DNA of 64,000 nucleotides, from positions 180,738-244,737 of the forward strand of contig CAVOZJ010000022.1 of assembly GCA_963700885.1 (NCBI GenBank), written 5' to 3'. The position numbers were made by a program, and so were the translations under genes. The notes beneath the pieces were generated by a model. The model saw only the letters and a list, made by a program, of their open reading frames with translations, was not told where the DNA came from and did no database searches. Numbering within the stretch: the stretch's first letter is position 1; each line of letters starts with the position of its first letter. Shown piece after piece: positions 28,129 to 37,551 of the stretch. The stretch comes from Anderseniella sp963700885. GTDB lineage: Bacteria; Pseudomonadota; Alphaproteobacteria; Rhizobiales; Aestuariivirgaceae.

Positions 28129-28740
28129 CTAAAAACGAATTGTAATGCTGGCAGGCTCAGGCCGCGGCCTGTCTTCCTGCAATTGCACTGGTGTACCAAG
28201 ATAGATGAACCCGGCGATGCGCTCCCCTTCAGCCAGTCCGAACGCGGTCAACACCTGTTGGTCATAAGCAAACCACCCCGTTATCCATTGTGCACCAAGT
28301 TCCATGGCAGTCGCTGCCACCAGCATGTTCTGGCACACCGCACCGGCCGACATCACCTGCTCCCATTCGGGTATTTTCGGATGATCGGTTGTAGCCGTAC
28401 TGACAACACCCACGACACATGGCGCGCGTGAAAACATCTGTCGCTGGAGCTGGAGCGTTTCCTCACCATGGCCAGGATGCAAATCATGATAACGTTCAGC
28501 AACAATGCATCCTGCCCGTTCACGGGCATCACCTTCAAACACCATGAACCTCCATGGCGTCAGCTTACCGTGGTCTGGCACGCGCACTGCGATTTTCAAC
28601 AATCGATCCAGTTGCTCGTCGCTTGGCCCCGGCGCGGTCATGGCCTTTGCCGATGCCGACCGGCGTGATTCCAGCAATGTCAGTGTGTCGGACCGGTCAT
28701 TGAGCGCGTCAAAGGCCAGACCGTTATTCAGTTCAACCAT
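28129..28740 (-). CDS. Nitroreductase family protein (YdjA-like)
   Basis: This 203-residue FMN-dependent oxidoreductase has the N-terminal RRSASAK segment, VRVPDHGKLTPWRF, and the flavin-contacting AGAVCQNMLVAATAMELGAQW. YdjA-type nitroreductases use NAD(P)H; the natural substrate is unknown. It precedes the HAD gene by 11 bp and the two probably form an operon. A CtrA-type site lies 82 bp upstream. Confidence 0.88.
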   Translation of the reverse strand: MVELNNGLAFDALNDRSDTLTLLESRRSASAKAMTAPGPSDEQLDRLLKIAVRVPDHGKLTPWRFMVFEGDARERAGCIVAERYHDLHPGHGEETLQLQRQMFSRAPCVVGVVSTATTDHPKIPEWEQVMSAGAVCQNMLVAATAMELGAQWITGWFAYDQQVLTAFGLAEGERIAGFIYLGTPVQLQEDRPRPEPASITIRF

Positions 28741-28821
28741 TGATCATCCTCTGGTCCGATTGCCATTTTGGCGAACTGCTTATCACCATTTGGACATCTT
28801 TACTAAACCTGAAACATTCAC

Positions 28822-28837
28822 GTTAACCTTCTATTAA
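28822..28837 (-). promoter_or_regulatory. CtrA-type binding box in a divergent promoter region
   Basis: On the minus strand the sequence reads TTAA, seven bases, TTAAC, the full CtrA consensus. It lies between the nitroreductase gene (82 bp away) and the divergent secreted-protein gene (128 bp away). Confidence 0.5.
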
Positions 28838-28965
28838 GGTTTGGATTGCCGGGGCAACCATTGATGTGTTTTTGTTTGCCTGCCGATCGGACAACAGGTC
28901 GGGGGATATGCAGACCGGGCCTCTCTGAAGTTAGGTATCCAGAAGTCTGACAGGGAAAATTTGAA

Positions 28966-29898
28966 ATGCACGTAACTCTCCAGCGTGCACGGCAGCACAG
29001 CCAGGGCCGCTTTCTCACAGGGGCGGCCCTGAACGTCGTCGGCGCCACATTGATCCTCAGCTTTGCATCATTGGCTGCCCATGCAGCTCAACGCGTTGAC
29101 GCAGATGCGCTGATAACCGGCTCCTTGCCTGCCAGGACGGCAAATATTCCCATGGAATTGCGGATCGAGATCACGCGGCCCGGCCTCGAGGGCATCGAAC
29201 TGGCCGGACGATTGTCAGAGTATGGCGGACGCATCACCAAGCCAATAGCCTGGAAACTTTTGCGAACTCTCGGCGATGGCAACCGCGGCGGTGAAGTGGT
29301 TTACGATAAGGCCCAGCCGGTTGCGAATATTTCGCTCGAGCCTGGAAACTATCGCCTTGAAGCCCGGTATGGCAGCGTGTCCATCATCAAGCCGGTTGTC
29401 CTGGTCGAAGGCCAGCATCTCGGCCTGACATTCGTCTTCAATGTCGGTGGTCTTCGCACGCTGTCGACGCTTGGCAACGAGCCATTGCCACCCAAACTGC
29501 GGGCCGTTCACAAGGCCTACGCGATCAACGGCATCAGTGCCGGCCAACTTATTGCCACATCGGACCTGCAAGGAGGACTGATGCGGCTTGGTGCGGGAAC
29601 CTACCGCCTTGAAAGCGAAATTGAACCGGGCAACACAGTCACCCACACTGAAGTGACGATCAAACCTGGTGTCCTGACCACACTTAATCTGGATCATGAG
29701 GCAGGCATTGCTGTTGTGGACGCTCCCGACAATGTTCAATGGTCAGTCAGCAGTCAGGAAAAAACCTGGAAGACAACAGGTTCCGGTGCGGGCATCCTGA
29801 CACTGGCGCCGGGCAGTTACGTTTACAACAGTGGAGCAAAAATCCGCACTGTTGTCATTGCGGCCGGCAAACGTACAAATGTGCGCGCGCGCGACTGA
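28966..29898 (+). CDS. Secreted beta-rich protein of unknown function
   Basis: This 310-residue protein has an N-terminal signal peptide (VVGATLILSFASLAAHAAQ) and then several beta-sandwich-like repeats with the recurring pattern L-x-PG-x-Y-x-L-E (LEPGNYRLEARYG, LGAGTYRLESEIE, LAPGSYVYN). These recall repeat modules in Rhizobiales secreted or VWA proteins. No catalytic motif is visible. AGGGA lies before the ATG. Likely periplasmic or outer-surface. Confidence 0.65.
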   Translation: MHVTLQRARQHSQGRFLTGAALNVVGATLILSFASLAAHAAQRVDADALITGSLPARTANIPMELRIEITRPGLEGIELAGRLSEYGGRITKPIAWKLLRTLGDGNRGGEVVYDKAQPVANISLEPGNYRLEARYGSVSIIKPVVLVEGQHLGLTFVFNVGGLRTLSTLGNEPLPPKLRAVHKAYAINGISAGQLIATSDLQGGLMRLGAGTYRLESEIEPGNTVTHTEVTIKPGVLTTLNLDHEAGIAVVDAPDNVQWSVSSQEKTWKTTGSGAGILTLAPGSYVYNSGAKIRTVVIAAGKRTNVRARD

Positions 29899-29917
29899 GA
29901 TGCACGTCCCTGCCTGA

Positions 29918-30213
29918 TTACGTTTCCGTCAGCGGGATGAATTCCTCGGCATCTCCCGGCACGATATCGAACTTTGCCGATCGCCACTCCTGCCTGGCCT
30001 GCTCGTTCCGCTCTTTGGATGACGACACGAATTTCCACCAGACATGGCGTGGACAAATCATAATGGCCCTATCATTTGTCATTTTGTAGACGGCAGGGCG
30101 CGGCGCACTTCAAAATGACCTATTTCACGCGCTCGCGTCACGATGATGTGTTCTATGGAATCCCATGACGCATTGTTGACCGGTTCCGGATCATCACGGT
30201 CAAAGCTGCTCAT
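29918..30213 (-). pseudogene. Pirin pseudogene with internal deletion
   Basis: From the ATG at 30213, with GGGAGA upstream, the frame reads WDSIEHIIVTRAREIGHFEV then RRALPSTK, the N-terminus of pirin-family cupins. It stops at a TGA (30079-30081) where relatives have Arg, and goes on MIGP before a second stop. Another frame then gives PRHVWWKFVSSSKERNEQA and ends EEFIPL, the pirin C-terminus, with TAA at 29918. Only ~90 of the usual ~280 codons remain, so most of both cupin domains has been deleted. The remnant overlaps the upstream region of the antiporter gene. Confidence 0.75.
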
Positions 30214-30295
30214 TACGTTGAGTCTCCCAATTTCTGTCTGGCCGAAGCACCGGACATGCGGTTACAACAAAAGACAATACGAGGAGGTTGTCACT

Positions 30296-32131
30296 TTGGG
30301 CAATATCAGTCTGTTTCAGGTTGCCGTACTGTTGGGGTTGGCCGCTCTGATTGCGCCCCTGGCAAAGTTTCTTCGCATAGGGCCTGTCCTTGGTTACCTG
30401 TTTGCAGGTGTCATCATCGGACCATACGTGCTTCGCATTTTTAACGAAGCAGATCGGATGCTTCACGTAGCCGAATTCGGTGTTGTCCTGTTGCTGTTCC
30501 TGATTGGTCTCGAATTGCGGCCACAGCGCCTGTTCGCCATGCGCCGGTCGGTAATCGGAGCGGGCGGCTCCCAGGTTTTCTTCTCAGCTATCATATTGTT
30601 CGCCATGATGCTGTGGGCCCAGTATGGCTGGAGGATTGCCCTGTTCACCGGCCTGGCGCTCTCCTTGTCATCAACCGCCATGGTTCTGCAGGTCCTGAAA
30701 GAAAAAGGCGAACTTGAACACCGTCACGGCAGGCTGAGTTTTGCCGTACTTTTATCCCAGGACATCGCGGCCATTCCGATGATTGCATTTGTGGGTCTGC
30801 TGGCCGTCAGCGGTGTCGAACAGGCCGCCATGACATGGTATGGTGCCGCCAAGGCACTGGGCGCCATTTGTATTGTGGTGCTGGCTGGCCGCTATGTGCT
30901 TGGCTGGGTATTTCACCTGATCGCCAAGGCCGGCGTTTCGGAAGCCATGACAGCATTTGCGCTGTTGACCGTCGTGGTTATCGAAATCATCATGAAAAAC
31001 GCTGACCTGTCACCTGCGCTCGGCGCATTTATTGCTGGCGCGCTTCTGGCAGACTCCGCCTACAGGCATGAAATTGAAGCCGACATCAAACCGTTTGAGT
31101 CGCTTTTTCTCGGTATGTTTTTCGTTGCGGTCGGAATGTCGCTGGATCTTCAGCTGATCACCGAGATACCCGGCACGATCATTCTGGCAGCCGCAATTCT
31201 GATGTTGACAAAAGGCCTGGTGCTGTATTTTGCCGGCAGGCGGTTCGGGCTCAACTCCAAGAGTGCCCGCAGGTTTGCCTTTGCCCTGGCACAGGGAGGT
31301 GAATTTGCCTTTGTGCTGACGGCAACGGGAGTGACTGCCTATGTCATCACACGAGAATTTGCCTCCCTCATTAATGTGGTGGTCACTGTGACCATGGTGG
31401 CGACCCCACTCTTGATGCTGGCAGAAAGCTGGTGGTCCGCCCGAACAGCGCCTGCGCCGCTCAGTGACGGCACACATGACGACATGCCCGACCACGGCGA
31501 GCACGTGGTGATTGCCGGTCTGGGACGTTTTGGCCAGATTGTTGCGCGTGTTCTGGCAGCGCGGAAAATTCCCTTCACCGCACTGGACGGCGATCCGGCA
31601 CAGATTGACATCGTGCGCAAGTTTGGCGGCAAGGTCTATTTCGGCGATGCATCACGCGAGGACATTCTTGACGCTGCCCAGATTGACAAGGCGCGAGCTT
31701 TCGTGGTCTGCGTATCCAACCCGGATATATCCCTGAAAATTGTCAAACTGGTGCGCAGGAAATACCCTGACTTGCCGATCTATGTTCGCGCCCGTGACCG
31801 CAACCATGTCCACAGACTGATGGATCACGGTGTTGAACACATCATGCGTGAAAATTTCCTGTCATCCCTTGAGATGTCGCGTCGCGTGTTGATTGAGGCA
31901 GGAATCACCCGGGACGAAGCCAATCGAACCATCAAGACATTTGCATCACGTGACCGGGCCAGGCTGTACGATGACTACAAGCATTATTCCGACGTGCAGA
32001 AAATGGCCGACAACGCCAAGCGCCATGCACTGGAGCTTGAAGAATTATTTGAGACAGACGCTGATGCAGGACTGGCTGAAGAACCACCGGACGACGAGCA
32101 TCCAGGCAGACGGCCACGTCCGCAGCGATAG
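30296..32131 (+). CDS. Monovalent cation:proton antiporter-2 (CPA2) with RCK domain, KefB/KefC-like
   Basis: The ~611-residue protein has about a dozen membrane helices (from VAVLLGLAALIAPLAKFLRI on), including the CPA2 segment LSSTAMVLQVLKEKGELEHR, then a cytosolic TrkA-N/RCK domain with the NAD-binding VVIAGLGRFGQIVARVLA and GDASREDIL. It should exchange K+ (or Na+) for H+ across the inner membrane. I chose the TTG at 30296, with GAGGAGG 8 bp upstream; the open frame upstream to 30143 overlaps the pirin remnant and encodes no membrane sequence typical of the family. Confidence 0.87.
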   Translation: MGNISLFQVAVLLGLAALIAPLAKFLRIGPVLGYLFAGVIIGPYVLRIFNEADRMLHVAEFGVVLLLFLIGLELRPQRLFAMRRSVIGAGGSQVFFSAIILFAMMLWAQYGWRIALFTGLALSLSSTAMVLQVLKEKGELEHRHGRLSFAVLLSQDIAAIPMIAFVGLLAVSGVEQAAMTWYGAAKALGAICIVVLAGRYVLGWVFHLIAKAGVSEAMTAFALLTVVVIEIIMKNADLSPALGAFIAGALLADSAYRHEIEADIKPFESLFLGMFFVAVGMSLDLQLITEIPGTIILAAAILMLTKGLVLYFAGRRFGLNSKSARRFAFALAQGGEFAFVLTATGVTAYVITREFASLINVVVTVTMVATPLLMLAESWWSARTAPAPLSDGTHDDMPDHGEHVVIAGLGRFGQIVARVLAARKIPFTALDGDPAQIDIVRKFGGKVYFGDASREDILDAAQIDKARAFVVCVSNPDISLKIVKLVRRKYPDLPIYVRARDRNHVHRLMDHGVEHIMRENFLSSLEMSRRVLIEAGITRDEANRTIKTFASRDRARLYDDYKHYSDVQKMADNAKRHALELEELFETDADAGLAEEPPDDEHPGRRPRPQR

Positions 32132-32190
32132 AGACCTCATCTTGGCCATCAAACATTGCTGCAATCTGCCTACATCAATCCATGGCGCTA

Positions 32191-32919
32191 TCAAAAAGGC
32201 AGCAACGTTACGCGAATTCCGCCGGCCGGTGGATATGTGCTCAACCTGGTCGTCAATTCACGGATCAATTTGAGGTGCATTGCGCGGGCAAAGTCTTCGT
32301 AGTCGGCAGCAGCAACAACGAAGGCGTCGGGGCCGCTCACGACGTGTTCGCGAAAATAGTCAGCAAGATCAGCAAAGTCAGTCTGAATGGCCAGAGCATT
32401 GATCGTTACACCTTTCAACCTGGCAAGATCGCGGGCCCGCGCAAGTGGCAGGCCGGAGTTGTTCAGGCCATCACTGGAAACATCTATCTTGCGCCGCCGC
32501 CCAACAAAGCCGTTGTCCTCAATCGATTGCAGTGAATCGCCAATTGCAGTGCCAATTCCAGTCAGGTTGCCCACCGGGACACGCGCTGTCCTCTCAACTT
32601 CCGCCGCGAACGATAGTATAGCGGCTCTATCGTGCAGCCTCCGCCATGGCATTCCATTGTCCGCATTTGTCCAGCTTGACCATTGAATGAGCGTTACAGC
32701 AATCCCATCCGTACTTTCGATAGCCTGTATCACCTTGGGCGATCTGAATGCTTCGGCAATGCCCCGCATTTGCAGCGCGTACTCAACAGTGTTGACACTA
32801 GCTGAAACATCAACAGCAAGCACCAGTTCAATGGAGACTGCTGTCTGGCCGCAAACATGCTTTGGAATGAATACAAACACCCACAGCATTATCACAAACA
32901 GTTTAGGGCTTCGTTTCAT
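32191..32919 (-). CDS. DUF1194 VWA-like secreted protein
   Basis: This is a DUF1194 protein with a von Willebrand A-like fold. The N-terminal signal peptide (LFVIMLWVFVFIPKHVCG) is followed by the MIDAS-like DVSASVN motif and later SSDGLNN. Its role is unknown; a metal-dependent binding function in the periplasm is likely. I prefer the ATG at 32919 because the signal peptide starts there; a start at 32991 would add 24 residues. It lies after thrS on the same strand. Confidence 0.8.
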   Translation of the reverse strand: MKRSPKLFVIMLWVFVFIPKHVCGQTAVSIELVLAVDVSASVNTVEYALQMRGIAEAFRSPKVIQAIESTDGIAVTLIQWSSWTNADNGMPWRRLHDRAAILSFAAEVERTARVPVGNLTGIGTAIGDSLQSIEDNGFVGRRRKIDVSSDGLNNSGLPLARARDLARLKGVTINALAIQTDFADLADYFREHVVSGPDAFVVAAADYEDFARAMHLKLIRELTTRLSTYPPAGGIRVTLLPF

Positions 32920-33131
32920 GCTGCAATGTTGCACAGGTTCACTGCCCAGACCAGTTGCGATTGCGGGGCCACTGAACGAAAGGCCACGCAAGACCGAGCA
33001 ATATCAAAGACCTGCTGAGAAGCTTGCCAAGTCTGTGGCGGTGATCGAATGAAGCCACAGTCAAAGTGCAAACATTGGACAAGGCGGCATGAGACTGTTG
33101 CTCATCGCTGGCTCCCTGTTCGCCGGGTCAA

Positions 33132-35084
33132 TTACGACGCATTCGCCCGCTTCACATCCGGGGGCGTGGCTTCATCTACCAGTGCTGCCGTCACCTCATC
33201 CAGCGTCATAGACGTCTGGTCGCGCGACCCGAGCCTGCGAACATTCACCGTGCCTTCCTCGGCTTCCCTGTTACCGCACACCAGTATCACCGGCACCTTG
33301 GCAAGTGAGTGCTCCCGCACCTTGTAGTTGATCTTTTCATTGCGGAAATCCGTGATCACCTGCAGGCCAGCTTTCCTGAGCCTGGTTGCAACCTGCCCGC
33401 CATAGGCATCGGCATCCTGGGTAATGGTGGCCACAACCACCTGAACCGGAGCAAACCACAATGGCATGTGGCCGGCATAGTTCTCGATCAGGATACCCAG
33501 AAACCGTTCCATCGAACCGCAAATGGCTCGATGGATCATGACTGGCTGTTGCTTTTCCGAATCGCTGTCTATGTAAAATGCGCCGAAGCGTTCCGGCAGA
33601 TTGAAGTCCACCTGGGTCGTGCCGCATTGCCAGTCGCGACCAATCGCATCACGCAGCACATACTCAAACTTCGGGCCGTAAAAAGCCCCCTCACCCGGGT
33701 TGATTTCAGTTTTGATCTTGCCCTTCGATTCCTCCCTGATCTGTTCAAGCACGTCACTCATGACCTGTTCGGCGTGATCCCAGTTTGCATCGGATCCAAC
33801 GCGTTTTTCAGGTCTCGTCGACAGCTTTACCGTGATTTCATCAAATCCGAAATCAGCATATGTCGACAGGATCAGGTCATTGATCCGCATGCATTCGGAT
33901 GCCATCTGCTCTTCGGTGCAAAAAACATGGGCATCGTCCTGCGTAAATCCACGCACGCGCATCAAGCCATGCAGGGCGCCGGAAGGTTCATAGCGGTGTA
34001 CGGTGCCGAATTCAGCGTACTTAACCGGCAGTTCCCGATAGGACTTGAGGCCGTGCTTGAAAATCAGAACGTGACCCGGGCAATTCATCGGCTTGATGGC
34101 AAATTCACGATTGTCCTCAGTCTCTGTGACGAACATGTTTTCCCTGTACCAGCCCCAATGACCCGAGGTTTCCCACAGCGCCTTGTCAAGTATTTGCGGT
34201 GCATTGACTTCTTCATAGCCCTGCAAATCCAGCCTGCGGCGCATGTAGTTCACCAGGTTCTGGAACATACGCCAGCCCTTGGCATGCCAGAAGACCACGC
34301 CTGGGCCTTCTTCCTGGAAATGAAACAAGTCCATTTCACGCCCCAGCTTGCGATGGTCGCGCTTCTCTGCTTCCTCCAGCATCATCAGGTAATTGTCGAG
34401 GTCAGGCTGTGATGCCCATGCAGTGCCGTAGATGCGCGTCAGCATTTCGTTGTTGCTGTCACCGCGCCAATAGGCGCCAGCCACTTTCATAAGCTTGAAT
34501 GCTGTGCCGATCTGGCCCGTTGACGCCATATGCGGTCCACGGCACAGGTCGAACCAGTCCCCCTGATAGTATATCTTCAGGTCCTGCTCGTCGGGAATGG
34601 CATCGACCAGTTCTACCTTGTAGGCTTCGCCCTTGCCGCCGAACACCTGCTTGACCTTGTCGCGTGGCCAGATTTCCTTGGAAAACGGTTTGTTGCGCTG
34701 AATGATTTCACGCATTTTCTTCTCGATAACCGGCAGATCTTCCGTCGTAAAAGGCACATCACGTTTGAAATCGTAGAAAAAGCCGTTCTCGATGACTGGC
34801 CCGATGGTGACCTGGGTTTCAGGCCACAGTTCCTGTACCGCTTCAGCCATCACATGGGCTGCATCATGCCTGATCAGTTCCAGAGCTTCGGCGTCATCGC
34901 GCGTGATGATCCTGAACTCGGCATCTTTGTCTATCGGTTCAGACAGGTCGGCGAGAGCACCGTCCAGCATGATCGCAACCGCCTTTTTCTGCAGCGACTT
35001 GGCGATCGAACCGGCGACATCGCTACCGCTTGCGCCTGCCTCAAACTGGCGAACAGATCCATCGGGAAAAGTAAGGGAAATCAT
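33132..35084 (-). CDS. thrS: Threonine–tRNA ligase
   Basis: ThrRS charges tRNA-Thr. The 650-residue protein has the N-terminal TGS domain (ISLTFPDGSVRQF), the editing domain with HDAAHVMAEAVQELWP, and the class II core with PMNCPGHVLIF and MRVRGFTQDDAHVFC, ending in the anticodon-binding domain. GAGGTGA lies 6 bp before the ATG at 35084, which begins at the TGS domain; an upstream ATG at 35117 is less likely. A long open frame on the opposite strand (33309-34412) is a shadow. It follows yidD by 92 bp. Confidence 0.97.
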   Translation of the reverse strand: MISLTFPDGSVRQFEAGASGSDVAGSIAKSLQKKAVAIMLDGALADLSEPIDKDAEFRIITRDDAEALELIRHDAAHVMAEAVQELWPETQVTIGPVIENGFFYDFKRDVPFTTEDLPVIEKKMREIIQRNKPFSKEIWPRDKVKQVFGGKGEAYKVELVDAIPDEQDLKIYYQGDWFDLCRGPHMASTGQIGTAFKLMKVAGAYWRGDSNNEMLTRIYGTAWASQPDLDNYLMMLEEAEKRDHRKLGREMDLFHFQEEGPGVVFWHAKGWRMFQNLVNYMRRRLDLQGYEEVNAPQILDKALWETSGHWGWYRENMFVTETEDNREFAIKPMNCPGHVLIFKHGLKSYRELPVKYAEFGTVHRYEPSGALHGLMRVRGFTQDDAHVFCTEEQMASECMRINDLILSTYADFGFDEITVKLSTRPEKRVGSDANWDHAEQVMSDVLEQIREESKGKIKTEINPGEGAFYGPKFEYVLRDAIGRDWQCGTTQVDFNLPERFGAFYIDSDSEKQQPVMIHRAICGSMERFLGILIENYAGHMPLWFAPVQVVVATITQDADAYGGQVATRLRKAGLQVITDFRNEKINYKVREHSLAKVPVILVCGNREAEEGTVNVRRLGSRDQTSMTLDEVTAALVDEATPPDVKRANAS

Positions 35085-35176
35085 TGTCGTCACCTCTTGC
35101 TCACTCTCTGCATACAAACGCAGGTAAGCTGACTGATTGTGTTTTGGCTACGCAGCATGTGCGCGCAAGTTGCAAC

Positions 35177-35500
35177 TTATTGCCCGTTTTCAGGCCGCTT
35201 CGTCAAGCGCGCATACCGCCAAAATTTCAATCCGGCCGGGTCAAGTTTTCCAGGTACGGGATCAAACCCGCTCGACCCCCAGGGATTGCAGCGCGATATC
35301 CTGAAAAAACCGAGCCAGAACCCAGCCCATGCTCCATGGCTCGAGATGGCTTCCATGGTGTAGCTGGAGCATGTTGGCAGGTGCCGGCAGGTGCGACCGA
35401 AAAAATATGACAGGGTCAATTGATAGCCCCGTATAAACAACAGCATTGCCGATGCTGCCAGGCCTTGTCGCGGCTTCGCTGGAAACTGTCGGTCTTTCAA
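35177..35500 (-). CDS. yidD: Membrane protein insertion efficiency factor YidD
   Basis: YidD is a small inner-membrane-associated protein that helps YidC insert proteins. The 107-residue product carries the full family signature: CRHLPTCSSYTMEAI, GFWLGFFRISRCNPWG and GFDPVP. In Hyphomicrobiales it is often found near thrS, as here (92 bp upstream of it on the same strand). Confidence 0.95.
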   Translation of the reverse strand: MKDRQFPAKPRQGLAASAMLLFIRGYQLTLSYFFGRTCRHLPTCSSYTMEAISSHGAWAGFWLGFFRISRCNPWGSSGFDPVPGKLDPAGLKFWRYARLTKRPENGQ

Positions 35501-35559
35501 TCTATGGCTCCATGTTCACGCGTTACTCTGACGTTCGATAGTTCATATGGGAATACGCC

Positions 35560-37104
35560 ATGCCTGAAAACAAACCCAATATCGTACTCATCATGGTTGA
35601 CCAGCTGTCCGCGCTGTTTCTCTCCGCCTACGGGCACCCGGTCGTCAGGACACCCAACCTGGACCGCCTCGCCAGGAACGGCGTGGTGTTTGAAAATTTC
35701 TATTCGCCAAGTCCTTTATGCGCCCCCGCCCGCGCTGCCATGATGTCCGGGCAGTTGCCATCGCGCAACCGGGTCTACGATAACGCCGCCGAGTTTGCTT
35801 CGCAGATACCGGGGTTTGCGCATTATCTGCGGCTTGAAGGTTATAGCACCTGCCTGTCCGGAAAAATGCATTTTGTCGGACCTGACCAGTTGCACGGTTT
35901 CGAAGAGCGCCTGACAACCGACATCTATCCCGCTGATTTTGGCTGGACGCCCGACTGGCGCAAACCCCAGGAACGGGTAGACTGGTGGTATCACAATTTA
36001 CTGTCAGTCAAACAGGCAGGCATAGCCGAACAGACCAACCAGCTGGAGTATGACGACGAAGTCGGATTTCAGGCATGCAGGCGGATCTACGACTATGCCC
36101 GCAATCCCGAACAACGGCCTTTTTGCCTGGTTGCCTCATTCACCCACCCGCATGACCCGTACGCCGCACGTTCAAAACACTGGAATCTTTATTCTGACGA
36201 CGAGATCGATGCCCCGCAGACCGCGGCTTTTGCATACGGGAACATGGATCCGCACAGCCAACGGTTGTGGAAAGTATCCGCGATGGATGACTATGATATT
36301 ACCGATCAAGACATCCGCAACGCCAGGCGCGCCTACTATGCCAACATCTCGTATCTGGACGATCATGTCGGCAAGATACTGGGTACTCTTGATGACTGCG
36401 GATTGAGAGATGATACAGTCATCATGTTCACATCTGACCATGGTGACATGCTGGGCGAGCGTGGCCTGTGGTACAAGATGAGCTTCATGGAGCACTCCTC
36501 GCGCGTGCCTCTCATTGTTTGTGCGCCCGGGCGTTATGCGCCACGTCGTATCGCGCAACCGGCATCACTGCTTGATATTCTGCCTACTGTGAGCGAAATC
36601 GCCGGGCGCAAAACCCATGCTGCAAAACTTGACGGACATTCGCTGCTGCCATTGCTTGAAGGGGGTGAGGAAAATCCGGATCATGCCATATTTGCCGAAT
36701 TGACCGCGGAGGGCTGTCTGGCACCTCTTTTCATGATCAGACAGGCAAACTGGAAATACACCGCATCACGACCGGACCCGGATCAGCTATTCGACCTTGC
36801 AACTGACCCGAACGAACGGTCCAACCTGGCGGACAATCCTGACCATGGAGCAATTGTCCGAAAATTCCGGTCAATGGCCGCTGCGCGCTGGAACCCGTCA
36901 AGACTGGAATCAGCAATCAGGGAAAGCCAGTTGGTGAGACTTGCAGTCTGGCAAGCCCTGCGGAAGGGCAACTGGTACCCGTGGGACTATCAGCCATTGC
37001 GTGATGCATCGGAACAGTACATGCGCAATCACAAGGACCTGAACGTGCTGGAGAGATCATCACGTTTCCCGCCGCCAGTGCAACCGGAGAAAAAATCAGG
37101 CTGA
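35560..37104 (+). CDS. betC: Choline-sulfatase
   Basis: BetC hydrolyses choline-O-sulfate to choline and sulfate, providing glycine betaine precursor and sulfur. The 514-residue sulfatase has the formylglycine site Cys54-x-Pro-x-Arg58 (SPLCAPARAAMMSGQLPSR), metal-binding Asp in MVDQLS, LSGKMHFVGPDQLHGFEERL, and FTSDHGDMLGERG, all close to choline-sulfatases rather than aryl-sulfatases. No betA, betB, betI or choline transporter gene is nearby. It is divergent from yidD, and its end overlaps the converging scaffold gene by 9 bp. Confidence 0.9.
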   Translation: MPENKPNIVLIMVDQLSALFLSAYGHPVVRTPNLDRLARNGVVFENFYSPSPLCAPARAAMMSGQLPSRNRVYDNAAEFASQIPGFAHYLRLEGYSTCLSGKMHFVGPDQLHGFEERLTTDIYPADFGWTPDWRKPQERVDWWYHNLLSVKQAGIAEQTNQLEYDDEVGFQACRRIYDYARNPEQRPFCLVASFTHPHDPYAARSKHWNLYSDDEIDAPQTAAFAYGNMDPHSQRLWKVSAMDDYDITDQDIRNARRAYYANISYLDDHVGKILGTLDDCGLRDDTVIMFTSDHGDMLGERGLWYKMSFMEHSSRVPLIVCAPGRYAPRRIAQPASLLDILPTVSEIAGRKTHAAKLDGHSLLPLLEGGEENPDHAIFAELTAEGCLAPLFMIRQANWKYTASRPDPDQLFDLATDPNERSNLADNPDHGAIVRKFRSMAAARWNPSRLESAIRESQLVRLAVWQALRKGNWYPWDYQPLRDASEQYMRNHKDLNVLERSSRFPPPVQPEKKSG

Positions 37105-37551
37105 CTGGGCCTCGTTTTGACTCATTTTGCCCTCAGCCATGTCAATTGCATTACAAACTGCGTCGAATGTCAGTAGCGTCGAGGCATGACGCGCCTTGAA
37201 GTCGCGAACCGGGGACAGCGCCTCCAGATCGGCCCATTTGCCATCCGGTGCCTTACCGTTGTTTTTCAACATGTCGTACATCTGGTCACGAACCGCACGT
37301 AGTTCATCACCTGAGGAACCAACCACATGATGCGCCATAATGGACGAAGACGCCTGACCAAGCGCACACGCTTTCACATCGTGCGCAAAATCAGAAACCA
37401 CGCCGTTTTTCAGCATCAGGTCAACCGTTACTTTGGATCCGCACAGTTTTGAATGTGCGACAGCCGTACCTTGCGGTTCCGGTAATCTGCCGAGACGTGG
37501 AATATCGGCGGCAAACCCCAATATCCGTTTGTTGTAGACGTCGTTTATCAT
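37096..37551 (-). CDS. IscU/NifU-like iron-sulfur scaffold homolog, third Cys replaced
   Basis: This 151-residue protein resembles the IscU/NifU-N scaffold fold. Cys37 (KLCGSKV) and Cys62 (KACALGQASS) match the first two ligands, but the third is missing: the expected C in the RH-x-C-x-L segment is Ala123 (RHASTLL), and the Asp after Cys37 is absent. I recall this variant as a conserved alphaproteobacterial form, so its scaffold role is uncertain. I chose the ATG at 37551; the TTG at 37563 adds four residues. Confidence 0.78.
   Translation of the reverse strand: MINDVYNKRILGFAADIPRLGRLPEPQGTAVAHSKLCGSKVTVDLMLKNGVVSDFAHDVKACALGQASSSIMAHHVVGSSGDELRAVRDQMYDMLKNNGKAPDGKWADLEALSPVRDFKARHASTLLTFDAVCNAIDMAEGKMSQNEAQSA

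Noticed and set aside
33309..34412. Long 367-codon open frame on the plus strand
   Set aside because: It lies wholly antisense to thrS and resembles no protein; it is a shadow of the codon bias of thrS.
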